From Hyphomicrobiales bacterium (GTDB lineage: Bacteria > Pseudomonadota > Alphaproteobacteria > Rhizobiales > JAJFHC01): DNA of 64,000 bases. Under the pieces are notes generated by a model. That model had not been told where the DNA came from. It saw nothing but the letters and a program-made list of their open reading frames with translations, and did no database searches. The DNA is taken from the NCBI GenBank assembly GCA_021775835.1, contig JAJFHC010000120.1:1-64000 (forward strand). The letters run 5' to 3'. Position 1 is the stretch's first letter. Each line of letters opens with the position of its first letter. Of the stretch, positions 18,234-29,511 are shown one piece after another. A program made the position numbers and the translations under genes.

Positions 18234-19539
18234 CGAATCCTTTCCGGATCTGAATACCCCCGATGCCCTAGATCGCCTCTTTGAGCCTCTGAAACGATAT
18301 TCCCACGCCGCCCTTGCCGTATCCGGTGGGCCCGACAGCCTAAGTCTTATGATGCTTGCCTGTCGCTGGAGTGCCGGGTGCACAGACGCCCCAACACTTT
18401 CGGTTCTCACCGTCGACCATGGTCTGAGGGATGCTGCGAAGGACGAGGCGGGGATGGTGTGCGGTTTGGCGAAACGCCTGGGGCTTGCCTGCGAGATCCT
18501 CAACTGGCAAGGCGCAAAGCCCGATAGCGGGGTCCAGAATGCGGCACGCCAGGCGCGATACGCGCTCATGACGACGTGGTGCCGTGACAACCGGGCGCAG
18601 GCTCTCGTGCTTGCCCATACACGTGACGATCAATCGGAAACCGTCCTCATGCGGTTCCTGCGTGGCAGCGGTGTCGATGGCCTTTCGGCGATGGCGCAAA
18701 CGACCGAATTTGAAGGGGTTGATTTTGTCCGGCCACTACTCGGTGTCGAGAAAAGGCACCTGGTTGCATTGCTGAAGCGCGAACACGTAAGTCCAGCGGC
18801 TGATCCAAGCAACCAGGACACGCGATTTGAACGGGTCCAAATCCGCGACGCGCTCACCGTCCTGGAGTCGTATGGCCTCAGATCCGATGCCCTTGTCCGA
18901 ACATCAAGACGGATGGAGTCGGCCCGTGAGGCCCTGGAACATTTCACCGACTTGGCGATGGCGGACTGCGTCACGTGGAGTCCTCGAGGGTATTGTGAAA
19001 TCGGCACGGCGGCGTTCGCAGAAAGCGTTCGCGAGATCGGACTGCGTGTTCTATCGCGTTGTCTGTCGGCCATTGGCGGACAGAGTTACCCTTGCAACTG
19101 GGATGCGTTGAATCGACTGTACGAAAAGCTCGTTGGCGAAGATAAGGAACACCAGACGCTCCACCATTGCCTGCTGCGGCCGGGGGCGGACACCGTGATG
19201 ATTTCCAGGGAGACAGGGTCGCGGTCTCCCGAACCTGTGGCGATTGAGCCGGGCGACACCTTGGATTGGGACAACAGGTTCAGGATCAGCCTTGCCGGTG
19301 ACGGCTCAAGGCGTGCCGAGATCGGTGCCCTTGAAGCGGATGGCTGGAGGCAGATCAAGGACCGCGCACGAGATCTGTCGCAGTTGCCGAGCGCGGTGCG
19401 TCATGCCCTGCCGGCTCTGCGACTCAGTGACGGTACAATACTGGTTCCCCACAGCACCTGTGCAGGGCTTGATGAAGGTGTTATGGTCAAGTTTACGGAT
19501 CGAGGCCTTTTGCGTGGCGCGGTTCAAAAGTGCCAATAA
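18220..19539 (+). CDS. tilS: tRNA(Ile)-lysidine synthase TilS
   Basis: A protein of about 439 residues. The N-type ATP pyrophosphatase loop is AVSGGPDSLSLMMLA near residue 30, followed by VDHGLRDAAKDE, HTRDDQSETVLMRFLRGSG and GVEKRHLVALL, all standard TilS blocks. It changes the wobble C of tRNA-Ile(CAU) to lysidine so that AUA is read as isoleucine. The start is uncertain: GTG at 18220 is used here, and TTG at 18199 is also in frame; both overlap cpoB. The C-terminal recognition domain is present. Confidence 0.93.
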   Translation: MRDADESFPDLNTPDALDRLFEPLKRYSHAALAVSGGPDSLSLMMLACRWSAGCTDAPTLSVLTVDHGLRDAAKDEAGMVCGLAKRLGLACEILNWQGAKPDSGVQNAARQARYALMTTWCRDNRAQALVLAHTRDDQSETVLMRFLRGSGVDGLSAMAQTTEFEGVDFVRPLLGVEKRHLVALLKREHVSPAADPSNQDTRFERVQIRDALTVLESYGLRSDALVRTSRRMESAREALEHFTDLAMADCVTWSPRGYCEIGTAAFAESVREIGLRVLSRCLSAIGGQSYPCNWDALNRLYEKLVGEDKEHQTLHHCLLRPGADTVMISRETGSRSPEPVAIEPGDTLDWDNRFRISLAGDGSRRAEIGALEADGWRQIKDRARDLSQLPSAVRHALPALRLSDGTILVPHSTCAGLDEGVMVKFTDRGLLRGAVQKCQ

Positions 19540-19763
19540 AACCGGTGTCGTAACGGCGAATTTACCGGTCGACCGTAAAATGGGCCGCAGAGAAACCGAA
19601 ATTAGCGGTTTTCCTGTCATTTCTGTGTGTCTAGCCGCTTGGCAAATGATGGTAGGGCACCTATTTTAAAGACTATGCCGGAAACAACCCGGTTCGTCGG
19701 CACCCGTATGAGATAGGACGTGTGCGTACCGGCCGTATCGCTCTCGCTGTGAAAGGGACTTGC

Positions 19764-21689
<1,926 letters not shown>

Positions 21690-21711
21690 CCGCTGACTTG
21701 AATTGTTGTGG

Positions 21712-21741
21712 TTGGGCGGGGACGTTGTCGGCTCCGCCCAA
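21712..21741. other. Hairpin between ftsH and folP
   Basis: Perfect 8-base arms TTGGGCGG and CCGCCCAA enclose a 14-base loop. It lies 22 bases after the ftsH stop and is followed only by a short ATTTTG, so it is a weak candidate terminator or processing site. Confidence 0.35.
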
Positions 21742-21770
21742 TGCATTTTGATGGAGCGTCGGAACGTTTC

Positions 21771-22823
21771 ATGTCTTCGAACGTTTATGTTCAGCCCACC
21801 GGACTGGTTTATGGCACCGATGCATCATCCGGCATCGCTGAGGGGTGGGCTGGATCTCTCGCATGCGCGCGGATCGGCTATACCACTTGCAAAATTCTGG
21901 AGGGGACGCCGGGATGTACCGCCGGGCGCGTCCTGAGCTACCGGGAATTTGCCGCGATATCAGATGGATCGTTGCGGACCATCCGCGAACGCATCGAAGC
22001 GCCCAGGATGCTGCCGGAATGGTGTGCGAGCGCGGGGCCGACGATCATGGGCGTCATCAATGTGACACCTGACAGCTTTTCTGACGGAGGACTTTTCGCC
22101 GATCATGAGGCGGCCATACAACAGGGCAGGGCGCTGCATGCTGCCGGAGCACATGTGCTCGATGTTGGTGGAGAGTCAACCCGGCCGGGCTCTGATGCCA
22201 TCTCAGCGGATGAGGAGTGCCGGCGGATACTGCCTGTCATAGAGGCCTTGAACGATCCCACCACTGTCCTTTCTGTCGATACCCGTAAAGCAGACGTGAT
22301 GACGGCAGCCGTCCAGGCAGGGGCCTCGGTCATCAACGATGTATCTGCGTTGAGCTTTGACGATGATAGCCTGGAGGTTGCCGCAAAGCTGAAACTCCCT
22401 GTGATCCTAATGCATGCCCTGGGAGATCCCAAGACCATGCAGGACGACCCTCAATACGACGATGTTCTGCTTGAGGTCTATGACTACCTGGAAGAGCGGG
22501 TTGAGGCTTGTGAAGCTGCGGGCATTGCCCGTGAAATGATCATGGTCGACCCGGGCATCGGCTTCGGCAAGACCGGCGACCACAATCTCGTCCTCATTCA
22601 TGGCGCAACGATTTACCACGGACTCGGTGTCCGTGTGCTGTATGGAGTATCGCGAAAGCGGTTCATCGGAACGATCTCCGGGCAAAGCGATGCGGCAAAA
22701 CGTGTGTCTGGTTCGATTTCCGCGGCCCTCGCCGCGATCGCCCGCGGTGTCCAGACGGTCCGGGTGCACGATGTTGCCGAAACGCTTCAGGCAACCTCCG
22801 TGTGGCACGCAATTCATGGTTAA
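21771..22823 (+). CDS. folP: Dihydropteroate synthase with N-terminal extension
   Basis: A 350-residue protein. The catalytic TIM barrel begins near residue 90 with the signature MGVINVTPDSFSDGG, then LDVGGESTRPGS, and has the SRKRFIG loop near 300. The enzyme joins dihydropterin pyrophosphate and p-aminobenzoate in folate synthesis. About 85 residues precede the barrel (VYVQPTGLVYGTDA...), much longer than E. coli FolP (282 residues). A similar extension is known to me from other alphaproteobacterial homologues, but its role is not clear. Start ATG 21771; the frame is open further upstream. Confidence 0.93.
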   Translation: MSSNVYVQPTGLVYGTDASSGIAEGWAGSLACARIGYTTCKILEGTPGCTAGRVLSYREFAAISDGSLRTIRERIEAPRMLPEWCASAGPTIMGVINVTPDSFSDGGLFADHEAAIQQGRALHAAGAHVLDVGGESTRPGSDAISADEECRRILPVIEALNDPTTVLSVDTRKADVMTAAVQAGASVINDVSALSFDDDSLEVAAKLKLPVILMHALGDPKTMQDDPQYDDVLLEVYDYLEERVEACEAAGIAREMIMVDPGIGFGKTGDHNLVLIHGATIYHGLGVRVLYGVSRKRFIGTISGQSDAAKRVSGSISAALAAIARGVQTVRVHDVAETLQATSVWHAIHG

Positions 22824-22974
22824 CGAAATGTGGCTCGGCAAACCGGATTTAACGAAATCTTGTCGCAACTTCGGTATAATGAACTCATAACAGGGATTGT
22901 ATCCGGAAGCGCCGATGGCAGCTTTCTGCCAGTTGTGCGCTTCGCGGATGTTCAGGCACTCAGGGTTTTTTAGA

Positions 22975-24321
22975 ATGACGCGTAAGTATTTTGGAACGGA
23001 TGGCATCCGCGGGATGGCTAACGAATGGCCCATGACCGCGGAAACCGCCTTGCGAGTGGGCATGGCAGCAGGGCGGCTGTTTACCCGTGGCAATCATCGT
23101 CACCGTGTGGTCATCGGCAAGGATACGCGTCTTTCCGGATACATGATCGAATCGGCGCTGGTTTCCGGTTTTACCTCTGTTGGCATGGATGTGTTTCAGT
23201 TCGGCCCACTCCCAACACCGGCGGTCGCCATGCTGACGCGGTCGCTGCGGGCGGACCTCGGCGTCATGATCTCGGCCTCGCACAATGCCTTTCACGATAA
23301 CGGTATCAAGCTGTTCGGGCCTGACGGATACAAACTGTCAGATGACCAGGAAATGCAAATTGAATCGCTGATGCAGAACGGTCTGGACACGGCTCTGGCC
23401 AAGCCGGACGCTCTGGGGCGCGCCAAACGGATTGACGATGCCCAGGCCCGCTACATCGAGTTTGCCAAGCGAACCTTGCCGCGACATTTGCGGCTGGACG
23501 GTCTGCGGGTGGTTGTCGACTGTGCAAACGGGGCGGCCTACAAGGTTGCACCGGAAGTCTTGTGGGAACTCGGTGCCGAGGTTGTGCCGATTGGGGTAGA
23601 TCCCAACGGATTCAACATCAATGATGAGTGCGGTTCAACGTCGCCGGAGCTGCTGTGCCGAAAGGTGCGTGAGTTGCGCGCAGATATTGGTATCGCGCTC
23701 GATGGCGATGCTGACCGGGTGATTGTCGTCGACGAAAAAGGCAACCTGGTGGATGGCGATCAGCTCATGGCGCTGATCGCGACGGACTGGCAGAAACGCG
23801 AGAAACTGTCGTCACCAGGTGTGGTTGCCACCGTCATGTCCAATTTGGGGCTTGAGCGCTATCTGACGTCCCGTGACCTGTCCCTGGTCCGCACGCAGGT
23901 CGGCGACCGCTATGTGGTCGAACACATGCGCAAGAACGGATTCAATCTGGGCGGTGAACAGTCCGGGCATATCGTTCTCAGCGATTTTACGACAACCGGA
24001 GATGGTCTCGTGGCCGCACTTCAGGTTCTGGGCGTGATTGCGGAAAGCAACAAGCGGGTGAGCGAGGTATGCAACATTTTCGATCCACTGCCCCAGTTGC
24101 TGAAAAACGTGAGATACAAGTCCGGCGAACCTCTGGCTGACAAGTCGGTTCTTTCTGCAATTGACGATGCGGAAGCACGGTTGGGCACTTCCGGTCGCCT
24201 GGTTATTCGGGCTTCGGGAACAGAGCCTCTTATCCGGGTCATGGCCGAAGGCGATGATGTGGTGCTGGTCGAAGCGGTTGTGGACGATATTGTTCAGAGC
24301 CTTGAGAAAGTAGCTGCCTGA
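22975..24321 (+). CDS. glmM: Phosphoglucosamine mutase GlmM
   Basis: A 448-residue alpha-D-phosphohexomutase. The N-terminus is [16 protein letters not shown], the phosphoserine site is [15 protein letters not shown] near residue 102, the metal loop is LDGDADRVI near 240, and the sugar-phosphate loop is [16 protein letters not shown] near the end. It converts glucosamine-6-phosphate to glucosamine-1-phosphate for UDP-GlcNAc. The start at 22975 is fixed by the family N-terminus. The order ftsH-folP-glmM is widely conserved in proteobacteria. Confidence 0.97.
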   Translation: MTRKYFGTDGIRGMANEWPMTAETALRVGMAAGRLFTRGNHRHRVVIGKDTRLSGYMIESALVSGFTSVGMDVFQFGPLPTPAVAMLTRSLRADLGVMISASHNAFHDNGIKLFGPDGYKLSDDQEMQIESLMQNGLDTALAKPDALGRAKRIDDAQARYIEFAKRTLPRHLRLDGLRVVVDCANGAAYKVAPEVLWELGAEVVPIGVDPNGFNINDECGSTSPELLCRKVRELRADIGIALDGDADRVIVVDEKGNLVDGDQLMALIATDWQKREKLSSPGVVATVMSNLGLERYLTSRDLSLVRTQVGDRYVVEHMRKNGFNLGGEQSGHIVLSDFTTTGDGLVAALQVLGVIAESNKRVSEVCNIFDPLPQLLKNVRYKSGEPLADKSVLSAIDDAEARLGTSGRLVIRASGTEPLIRVMAEGDDVVLVEAVVDDIVQSLEKVAA

Positions 24322-24521
24322 CAGCTGTCTTCGCTTCCGGATCCCCTTGTATTCCGCCGATTCCGGGCACTGAAACGGGCAATTTGTGTTTATGGATTGC
24401 CCGAGCGCGGTTTGACGCGTGTTTTAGCCTTGGTACTATTCGCAAGAATTTGTTTACCAACGTTAATTATTCATTTTCCATAATTTCAGTAAATCCCAGC
24501 ACTAAAAGTTTCAGATTCCGC

Positions 24522-24536
24522 TTAAGGCCTTTTTAA
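24522..24536. promoter_or_regulatory. TTAA-N7-TTAA site, candidate CtrA box
   Basis: TTAA at 24522-24525 and TTAA at 24533-24536 are separated by exactly seven bases, the spacing of the classical Caulobacter CtrA site. It lies about 200 bases upstream of the outer-membrane protein start at 24734. The rest of the 24322-24733 intergenic stretch is AT-rich and shows no gene. Confidence 0.5.
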
Positions 24537-24539
24537 TCT

Positions 24540-24568
24540 GTTTGGTTAATAACTAACATTAACCAAAC
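24540..24568. promoter_or_regulatory. Perfect 11-base inverted repeat containing GGTTAAT/ATTAACC
   Basis: Arms GTTTGGTTAAT and ATTAACCAAAC enclose seven bases. There is no T-tract afterwards, so it is more likely an operator than a terminator. It lies four bases from the TTAA-N7-TTAA site and shares the ATTAACC motif with the region before the second outer-membrane gene. Confidence 0.5.
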
Positions 24569-24733
24569 GGTTGAATTCGTCCTTAATGAGGCGCGGTGAA
24601 GACCTGGTAGTAACCCGTAGAGGGCCGGGAACACAGCGTTTCCGGACAAGGGGATTGGCCCGGGACGGGATGTAGAGTGAGCGCGAAATCCTGCAACCGT
24701 AACGACGGTCTGGGTAAAAATGGAGTTGATTAC

Positions 24734-25423
24734 ATGCGTATGGGTGCCAAACTGATATTTAGCTGTGTGGCAGCGGGGCTTTTTCTGGGTGCCGGACAAG
24801 CTGTTGCCGCCGATCTTCCGCCGGAACCACCGATTCTGGTGCCACCGCCTGTCGACATGGCAGAGCCTTCCTGCCTCTATGTCCGTGTTGACGGTGGCTA
24901 TGCCTTCAATGACAAGCCGCAGGTGTCGAAAACCCATGGCATCGCCTTTGGCGAAGACATGGATGAAAGCTGGTTTGCAGAAGCCGGTGTCGGTTGCCAG
25001 ATCACACCGCATTTCCGCGCAGATATCACGGTCGGTTATCGTGACGGTGCCGAAATGTATACGAAATTCAATGACCTGGATGCAGAGTTCACGGCCTACA
25101 CGGGCATGGTCAACCTCTACTGGGATATCGCCAACATCGGCGGTGTAACCCCTTACGTCGGCGTCGGCGCCGGTTTGACGCTCAATGAACTGAGCGACAT
25201 CAACCTTCCCGCCGGGCAGAGCAGGAATACACGCACTGATTTCACCTATGCGCTGATGGCCGGTGTCAGTGTGGCTGTCACCGAGAACCTTTCGGTTGAT
25301 GCCGGTTACCGGTACATCGACCTGGGTGAGGCACGGGGCAAGGGGGCAGACCCTCTCCGGGTGAAGAACCTTCAGTCGCATGACGTAAAGGTCGGTCTCA
25401 GGTACCATTTCAACGACTACTAG
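24734..25423 (+). CDS. Outer-membrane beta-barrel protein (Opacity/OmpA-barrel type)
   Basis: A 229-residue protein with a signal peptide ending in QAVAADLPP (cleavage near residue 26) and then alternating strands typical of a small eight-stranded barrel: CLYVRVDGGYAF, RADITVGYRDG, ITPYVGVGAGL and a C-terminal DVKVGLRYHF. The end in aromatic residues (HFNDY) is close to a BAM recognition signal. Such barrels are abundant in alphaproteobacterial envelopes; the function is unknown. GGAG sits nine bases before the ATG at 24734. A strong terminator follows. It is paralogous in plan to the gene at 25764. Confidence 0.83.
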   Translation: MRMGAKLIFSCVAAGLFLGAGQAVAADLPPEPPILVPPPVDMAEPSCLYVRVDGGYAFNDKPQVSKTHGIAFGEDMDESWFAEAGVGCQITPHFRADITVGYRDGAEMYTKFNDLDAEFTAYTGMVNLYWDIANIGGVTPYVGVGAGLTLNELSDINLPAGQSRNTRTDFTYALMAGVSVAVTENLSVDAGYRYIDLGEARGKGADPLRVKNLQSHDVKVGLRYHFNDY

Positions 25424-25446
25424 CCGTTTCTGGTACACAACAGTTC

Positions 25447-25477
25447 AAAACCCCGCCGAATTTCGGCGGGGTTTTTT
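25447..25477 (+). terminator. Rho-independent terminator after the first outer-membrane barrel gene
   Basis: Stem CCCCGCCG / CGGCGGGG with loop AATTT, flanked by AAAA and a run of six T. It begins 24 bases after the stop at 25423. Confidence 0.93.
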
Positions 25478-25553
25478 GTGCCTTGTTGGCTACCCTCCGG
25501 TACATGCCCGGCCACGGAGAGTTGATCGGAATGTGTCTTGATTTTGACCGCGA

Positions 25554-25583
25554 ATTAACCAGATTGGAGTCGGTAGGGTTAAT
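25554..25583. promoter_or_regulatory. ATTAACC / GGTTAAT inverted repeat in the 25478-25763 intergenic region
   Basis: ATTAACC at 25554-25560 and its inverse GGTTAAT at 25577-25583, 16 bases apart, so about two helical turns between centres. It lies about 180 bases before the second barrel gene and repeats the motif seen before the first. TTAACC resembles the CtrA half-site. The rest of this intergenic stretch shows no gene. Confidence 0.42.
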
Positions 25584-25763
25584 GGAGGCATGCGGGGCTC
25601 GGGCAAAACACTAGGGTTTGGGTATTATTGCCACAGGTTCCGCAAATTGTTTCTGCAACGTAATCGTGACTTTGAACTGCCCCGTTTTCGTCACAATTGA
25701 CCACTACCAACTCGAATAGCTAAAAGTCGTCATGTGCATATGCACGTTCTTGAGGAAAATTTG

Positions 25764-26342
25764 ATGAAGAGTCATCTGTTGAAATCTACTGTCGCAGCGA
25801 TCGCTTTGTTTGCTGTGTCCGGCGCAGCAGGCGCGGCGGACCTTCCCCCCGAACAAAGTGCTGAGATCTTTCAGGACGTTCCGCTGAACCCGTTTCACCA
25901 CTGGTATGTAAGGGGCGACATCGGTGTCGGCTTTTTTGATGGCCAGGGCGGTGACGAAGCACTCACAATCGGTGGCGGTCTCGGGTATCGCTGGTCGGAA
26001 ATGTTCCGTACCGACGTCACACTTGACTATACCGGCGAGTACGATCTGAACAACAATGTTGATGCGGAGGCCTGGACCCTGCTGGCAAACGGCTACATCG
26101 ACTTCAACGTCTCCGATTTCATGACACCATATGTCGGTGTCGGTGTCGGTTATGGCGATGTTGACCGCAGCGGCGGCGCTGGAGACGACGATGGATTTGC
26201 CTATGCATTCCATGCCGGTGTGGCGTTTGACATTACGCAACAGACCCAGATTGACGTCGGCTATCGTTATCGCGCAATCGATATTTCAGGCCCGGACTTC
26301 GACGATCACGCCATTCGCGCCGGTCTTCGGTATAATTTCTGA
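25764..26342 (+). CDS. Outer-membrane beta-barrel protein
   Basis: A 192-residue protein with a signal peptide ending in SGAAGAADLPP and an eight-strand barrel pattern: HWYVRGDIGVGFF, RTDVTLDYTGEY, MTPYVGVGVGYGDV, FAYAFHAGVAF, QIDVGYRYRAI and a final HAIRAGLRYNF, where the terminal Phe is the usual BAM signal. It shares the AADLPPE mature start and the DVGYRYR.D motif with the upstream barrel, so the two are probably old duplicates. ATG at 25764 is preferred over ATGs at 25734 and 25740, because the signal peptide then begins with MKSHLLKS. Confidence 0.83.
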   Translation: MKSHLLKSTVAAIALFAVSGAAGAADLPPEQSAEIFQDVPLNPFHHWYVRGDIGVGFFDGQGGDEALTIGGGLGYRWSEMFRTDVTLDYTGEYDLNNNVDAEAWTLLANGYIDFNVSDFMTPYVGVGVGYGDVDRSGGAGDDDGFAYAFHAGVAFDITQQTQIDVGYRYRAIDISGPDFDDHAIRAGLRYNF

Positions 26343-26368
26343 CGGCTTGACCCGTAAGAGTTTCAATG

Positions 26369-26396
26369 ACGGCGGTACGCGAGTGCCGCCGTTTTT
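26369..26396 (+). terminator. Rho-independent terminator with GNRA loop
   Basis: A ten-pair stem ACGGCGGTAC / GTGCCGCCGT (one G-U pair) closed by a GCGA tetraloop and followed by TTTTT. It lies 26 bases after the stop of the second barrel gene. Confidence 0.92.
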
Positions 26397-26454
26397 GATT
26401 CCCGGTGTCGTTTCTGACATGGCTTCCAGTTCTTGACTCTTGGCGGCCCGCATT

Positions 26455-26514
26455 CTATCAGGGCGGTGGGACACTCCTCCCCAACGAGGAGCCGCTATCT
26501 GGAAGGGTAGAAAC
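26455..26514 (+). ncRNA. serC leader RNA motif
   Basis: Directly before serC the sequence folds as a hairpin CTCCTC (26474-26479) / GAGGAG (26486-26491) with loop CCCAAC, nested inside GCGG (26463-26466) / CCGC (26492-26495) with a one-sided bulge TGGGACA. This matches my memory of the serC motif, a conserved leader described upstream of serC-serA in alphaproteobacteria. Its ligand, if any, is not established. The second arm carries a GAGGAG, but about 23 bases from the ATG, so simple masking of the ribosome site is not obvious. Confidence 0.6.
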
Positions 26515-27684
26515 ATGAATGATACTGCGAAACCGGGCTTGCGTCCGGCCGATCCCCGATTTTCGTCCGGCCCTTGCGTCAAGCGGCCCGGCTGGACCAC
26601 CGCCACTCTCAACAATGCATTTCTGGGTCGTTCGCATCGTGCGAGCGCGGGAAAAGCACGTCTGGCCCGCGCGATTGATCTCACCCGTGAGGTGCTTTGC
26701 GTGCCCGAAGACTATCGCATCGCCATCGTCCCGGCGTCCGACACGGGTGCTGTTGAAATGGCACTCTGGAGTCTTTTGGGTCCGCGCGGCGTCGATATGC
26801 TGGCGTGGGAGAGTTTCGGCAAGGGTTGGGTCGGCGATGTTCGCAACCAGTTCAGGCTTGACGATGTCCGGGTGCTCGACGCGCCTTATGGCAGTCTGCC
26901 GGATCTGACACAGGTCGATTTCGAGCGCGATGTGGTCTTTACCTGGAACGGCACCACATCCGGTGCCCGTGTGCCCGATGGTGACTGGATTGCAGCCGAT
27001 CGCCAAGGATTGACCATATGCGATGCAACGTCGGCGGCATTCGCCCAGGCTCTCGACTGGGAAAAGCTCGATGCGGTTACCTACTCATGGCAGAAAGTGC
27101 TGGGCGGGGAGGCAGCCCATGGCATGCTCATCCTGTCGCCGCGGGCCGTGCAGCGTTTGGAAACTCATGTTCCCGCGTGGCCGATGCCGAAGATCTTCCG
27201 GCTGACCAAGGATGGTAAACTGAACGAGGCAATCTTCGCCGGGGCGACGATCAATACGCCGTCGATGCTTTGCGTCGAAGATTATCTTGATGCTCTGAAC
27301 TGGGCCACGTCGATCGGCGGACTCGATGGTCTCATGGCGCGCGCGGATGCCAATGCACAGGTCATATCCGACTGGGTTGAAACGACGCCATGGGTGTCGT
27401 TTCTGACGGCCAACCCACGGCATCGGTCCAACACATCGGTCTGTCTTCAGCTTTCGTCCGAGGTTGTGAACGGGTTGTCTTCCGAAGACGCGAAACTCGT
27501 GCCCAAACGGATAGCGTCGCTGCTTGAAGCAGAAAACGTGGCCTATGACATCGGCGCCTATCGGGATGCGCCACCGGGCTTGCGCCTTTGGGCCGGTGCG
27601 ACTGTGGAGACGGCAGATATGGCTGCCCTGATGCCCTGGCTCGACTGGGCATACGCGCAAGCCGTTGCTTCTTCCAGTCACTGA
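26515..27684 (+). CDS. serC: Phosphoserine transaminase SerC
   Basis: A 389-residue PLP enzyme of the longer alphaproteobacterial SerC type, starting [27 protein letters not shown]. The PLP lysine is in [16 protein letters not shown] near residue 195, and the substrate region contains TSGARVPDG. It makes phosphoserine from 3-phosphohydroxypyruvate for serine and, with related activity, pyridoxal phosphate synthesis. It is followed 40 bases later by serA, so the two consecutive serine-pathway enzymes form an operon behind the serC leader RNA. Confidence 0.95.
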   Translation: MNDTAKPGLRPADPRFSSGPCVKRPGWTTATLNNAFLGRSHRASAGKARLARAIDLTREVLCVPEDYRIAIVPASDTGAVEMALWSLLGPRGVDMLAWESFGKGWVGDVRNQFRLDDVRVLDAPYGSLPDLTQVDFERDVVFTWNGTTSGARVPDGDWIAADRQGLTICDATSAAFAQALDWEKLDAVTYSWQKVLGGEAAHGMLILSPRAVQRLETHVPAWPMPKIFRLTKDGKLNEAIFAGATINTPSMLCVEDYLDALNWATSIGGLDGLMARADANAQVISDWVETTPWVSFLTANPRHRSNTSVCLQLSSEVVNGLSSEDAKLVPKRIASLLEAENVAYDIGAYRDAPPGLRLWAGATVETADMAALMPWLDWAYAQAVASSSH

Positions 27685-27724
27685 AAGACAACCTCCCCGT
27701 TCCATTCATGTCAGGAGATGTTCC

Positions 27725-29314
27725 ATGACAACTCGTGTCCTCATTGCAGATAAGCTCAGTCCCCGTGCTCAAGACATCTTCGAAGCACGCGGCATTCATG
27801 TCGACGTTCGTACCGATCTTGACCGCGATCAGCTGATTGAAATAATCGATCAATATGACGGCCTGGCGGTGCGCTCGAAAACCAAGGCCACCGAAAAGGT
27901 CATCGCTGCTGCGAAGAAACTCAGAGTGATCGGACGGGCCGGAATTGGGGTCGACAACATCGATATCCCCGCGGCCACCGCCAAAGGCATCATCGTCATG
28001 AACACGCCGTTCGGCAATTCGATAACGACCGCTGAACACGCGATGTCGCTGATGCTGGCCCTGGCGCGGCAGATCCCGGCAGCCGATGTTTCCACTCAAG
28101 CCGGACGCTGGGAAAAGAGTCGGTTCATGGGAGTGGAGATCACGTCGAAGACGCTCGGTATCGTCGGCTGCGGCAACATTGGCAGCATCGTCGCAGACAG
28201 GGCCTTGGGACTAAAAATGAAGGTGATCGCCTTCGACCCGTTCCTGTCTCCTGAACGAGCGGTTGATCTGGGCGTGGAGAAGGTGGAACTCGACGATCTG
28301 TTCAAACGCGCCGATTTTATTTCCCTGCACACGCCTTTGACCGACAAGACCCGCAATATCATCGATGCCCGGGCGATTGACATGATGAGGCCGGGGGTTC
28401 GCATCATCAATTGCGCCCGTGGCGGTCTTCTGGTCGAGTCTGCTCTCAAGGCCGCCCTTGAGGCGGGACACGTGGCGGGTGCTGCACTTGACGTGTTCGA
28501 GGAGGAACCGGCCGAAGACAATCCTTTGTTCGGGATGCCCAACGTCATCTGCACACCGCACCTGGGTGCGGCTACCGCCGAAGCACAGGAAAACGTGGCG
28601 CTTCAGGTTGCCGAACAGATGTCGGATTTCCTTATGTCGGGTGCTGTGAGCAATGCCATAAACATGCCGTCGATTTCAGCGGAAGAAGCACCCAGACTGA
28701 GACCATTTGTTGCTCTTGCAGAACAACTGGGCTCGTTCGCAGGGCAGCTGACCGAGTCAAGCCTTCACGGTATCAAGATCGAGTATGCCGGCGATGTAGC
28801 GGAGCTGAACACGAAGGCACTGACGTCTGCAGCCCTCGCCGGTGTCCTGCGGCCGGTGCTGTCTGACGTTAATATGATCAGTGCGCCGGTCATGGCGCGC
28901 GAACGGGGCATTGCTCTTGAGGAAGTGCGGCGCGGCAAGGACGGGGCCTATGACACCTATATCCGCCTGACCGTGAAGACCGAACGCCAGGAGCGCTCGG
29001 TGGCAGGCACCGTCTTCTCTGACGGCAAGCCGCGTGTCATCCAGGTCAAGGGCATCAACATGGAAGCCGATCTCAGTGCCCATATGCTTTACATTACGAA
29101 TGAAGATAAACCGGGTTTTATCGGCGCGCTCGGCTCGACCCTGGGCGATGCAGGGGTCAATATTGCAACCTTCCATCTGGGCCGCCAACTCCAGGGTGGC
29201 GATGCCATCGCATTGGTTGCCGTGGACGAGCCGGTGTCGCCTGACGTTCTCAAGAAAGTGGAAAACCTGCCTCACGTCCAACAAGCGAAACCACTTCATT
29301 TTCCTGTGGCTTGA
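27725..29314 (+). CDS. serA: D-3-phosphoglycerate dehydrogenase SerA
   Basis: A 529-residue enzyme of the long type. It has the NAD-binding GIVGCGNIGSIVADRA near residue 146, catalytic Arg in NCARGGLL, Glu in EEEPAEDNPLF and His in CTPHLGAATAEA. A substrate-binding (ASB) domain follows (about 315-450), then a C-terminal ACT domain (LYITNEDKPGFIGALGSTLGDAGVNIATF) that usually senses serine. It catalyses the first step of serine synthesis. CAGGAG lies eight bases before the ATG at 27725. Confidence 0.97.
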   Translation: MTTRVLIADKLSPRAQDIFEARGIHVDVRTDLDRDQLIEIIDQYDGLAVRSKTKATEKVIAAAKKLRVIGRAGIGVDNIDIPAATAKGIIVMNTPFGNSITTAEHAMSLMLALARQIPAADVSTQAGRWEKSRFMGVEITSKTLGIVGCGNIGSIVADRALGLKMKVIAFDPFLSPERAVDLGVEKVELDDLFKRADFISLHTPLTDKTRNIIDARAIDMMRPGVRIINCARGGLLVESALKAALEAGHVAGAALDVFEEEPAEDNPLFGMPNVICTPHLGAATAEAQENVALQVAEQMSDFLMSGAVSNAINMPSISAEEAPRLRPFVALAEQLGSFAGQLTESSLHGIKIEYAGDVAELNTKALTSAALAGVLRPVLSDVNMISAPVMARERGIALEEVRRGKDGAYDTYIRLTVKTERQERSVAGTVFSDGKPRVIQVKGINMEADLSAHMLYITNEDKPGFIGALGSTLGDAGVNIATFHLGRQLQGGDAIALVAVDEPVSPDVLKKVENLPHVQQAKPLHFPVA

Positions 29315-29511
29315 CCCGGCGCACTCTGACTTGGGCCAGGAGACCGGACTGTGCCTTTCCACAGGCGGCAATTACTTCCCCTGATATAACAACCATGGCT
29401 CGCATCCGGCGGCGAATAGCATTATAATTCGCACGAAAAGGGCGGAGTGCGTTCGTCCTCCTTTGGATATCCGTTAAGTGCGGATTTGCGAAAAATCAAA
29501 AAGGTTGAGAC

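Noticed and set aside
24540..24568. Inverted repeat as a terminator of glmM
   Set aside because: It lies over 200 bases after glmM and is not followed by a T-run.
26433..26461. Promoter-like TTGACT-N17-TATCAG before serC
   Set aside because: It would start transcription inside the first arm of the serC leader structure, so at least one of the two readings is wrong; the structured leader is better supported.
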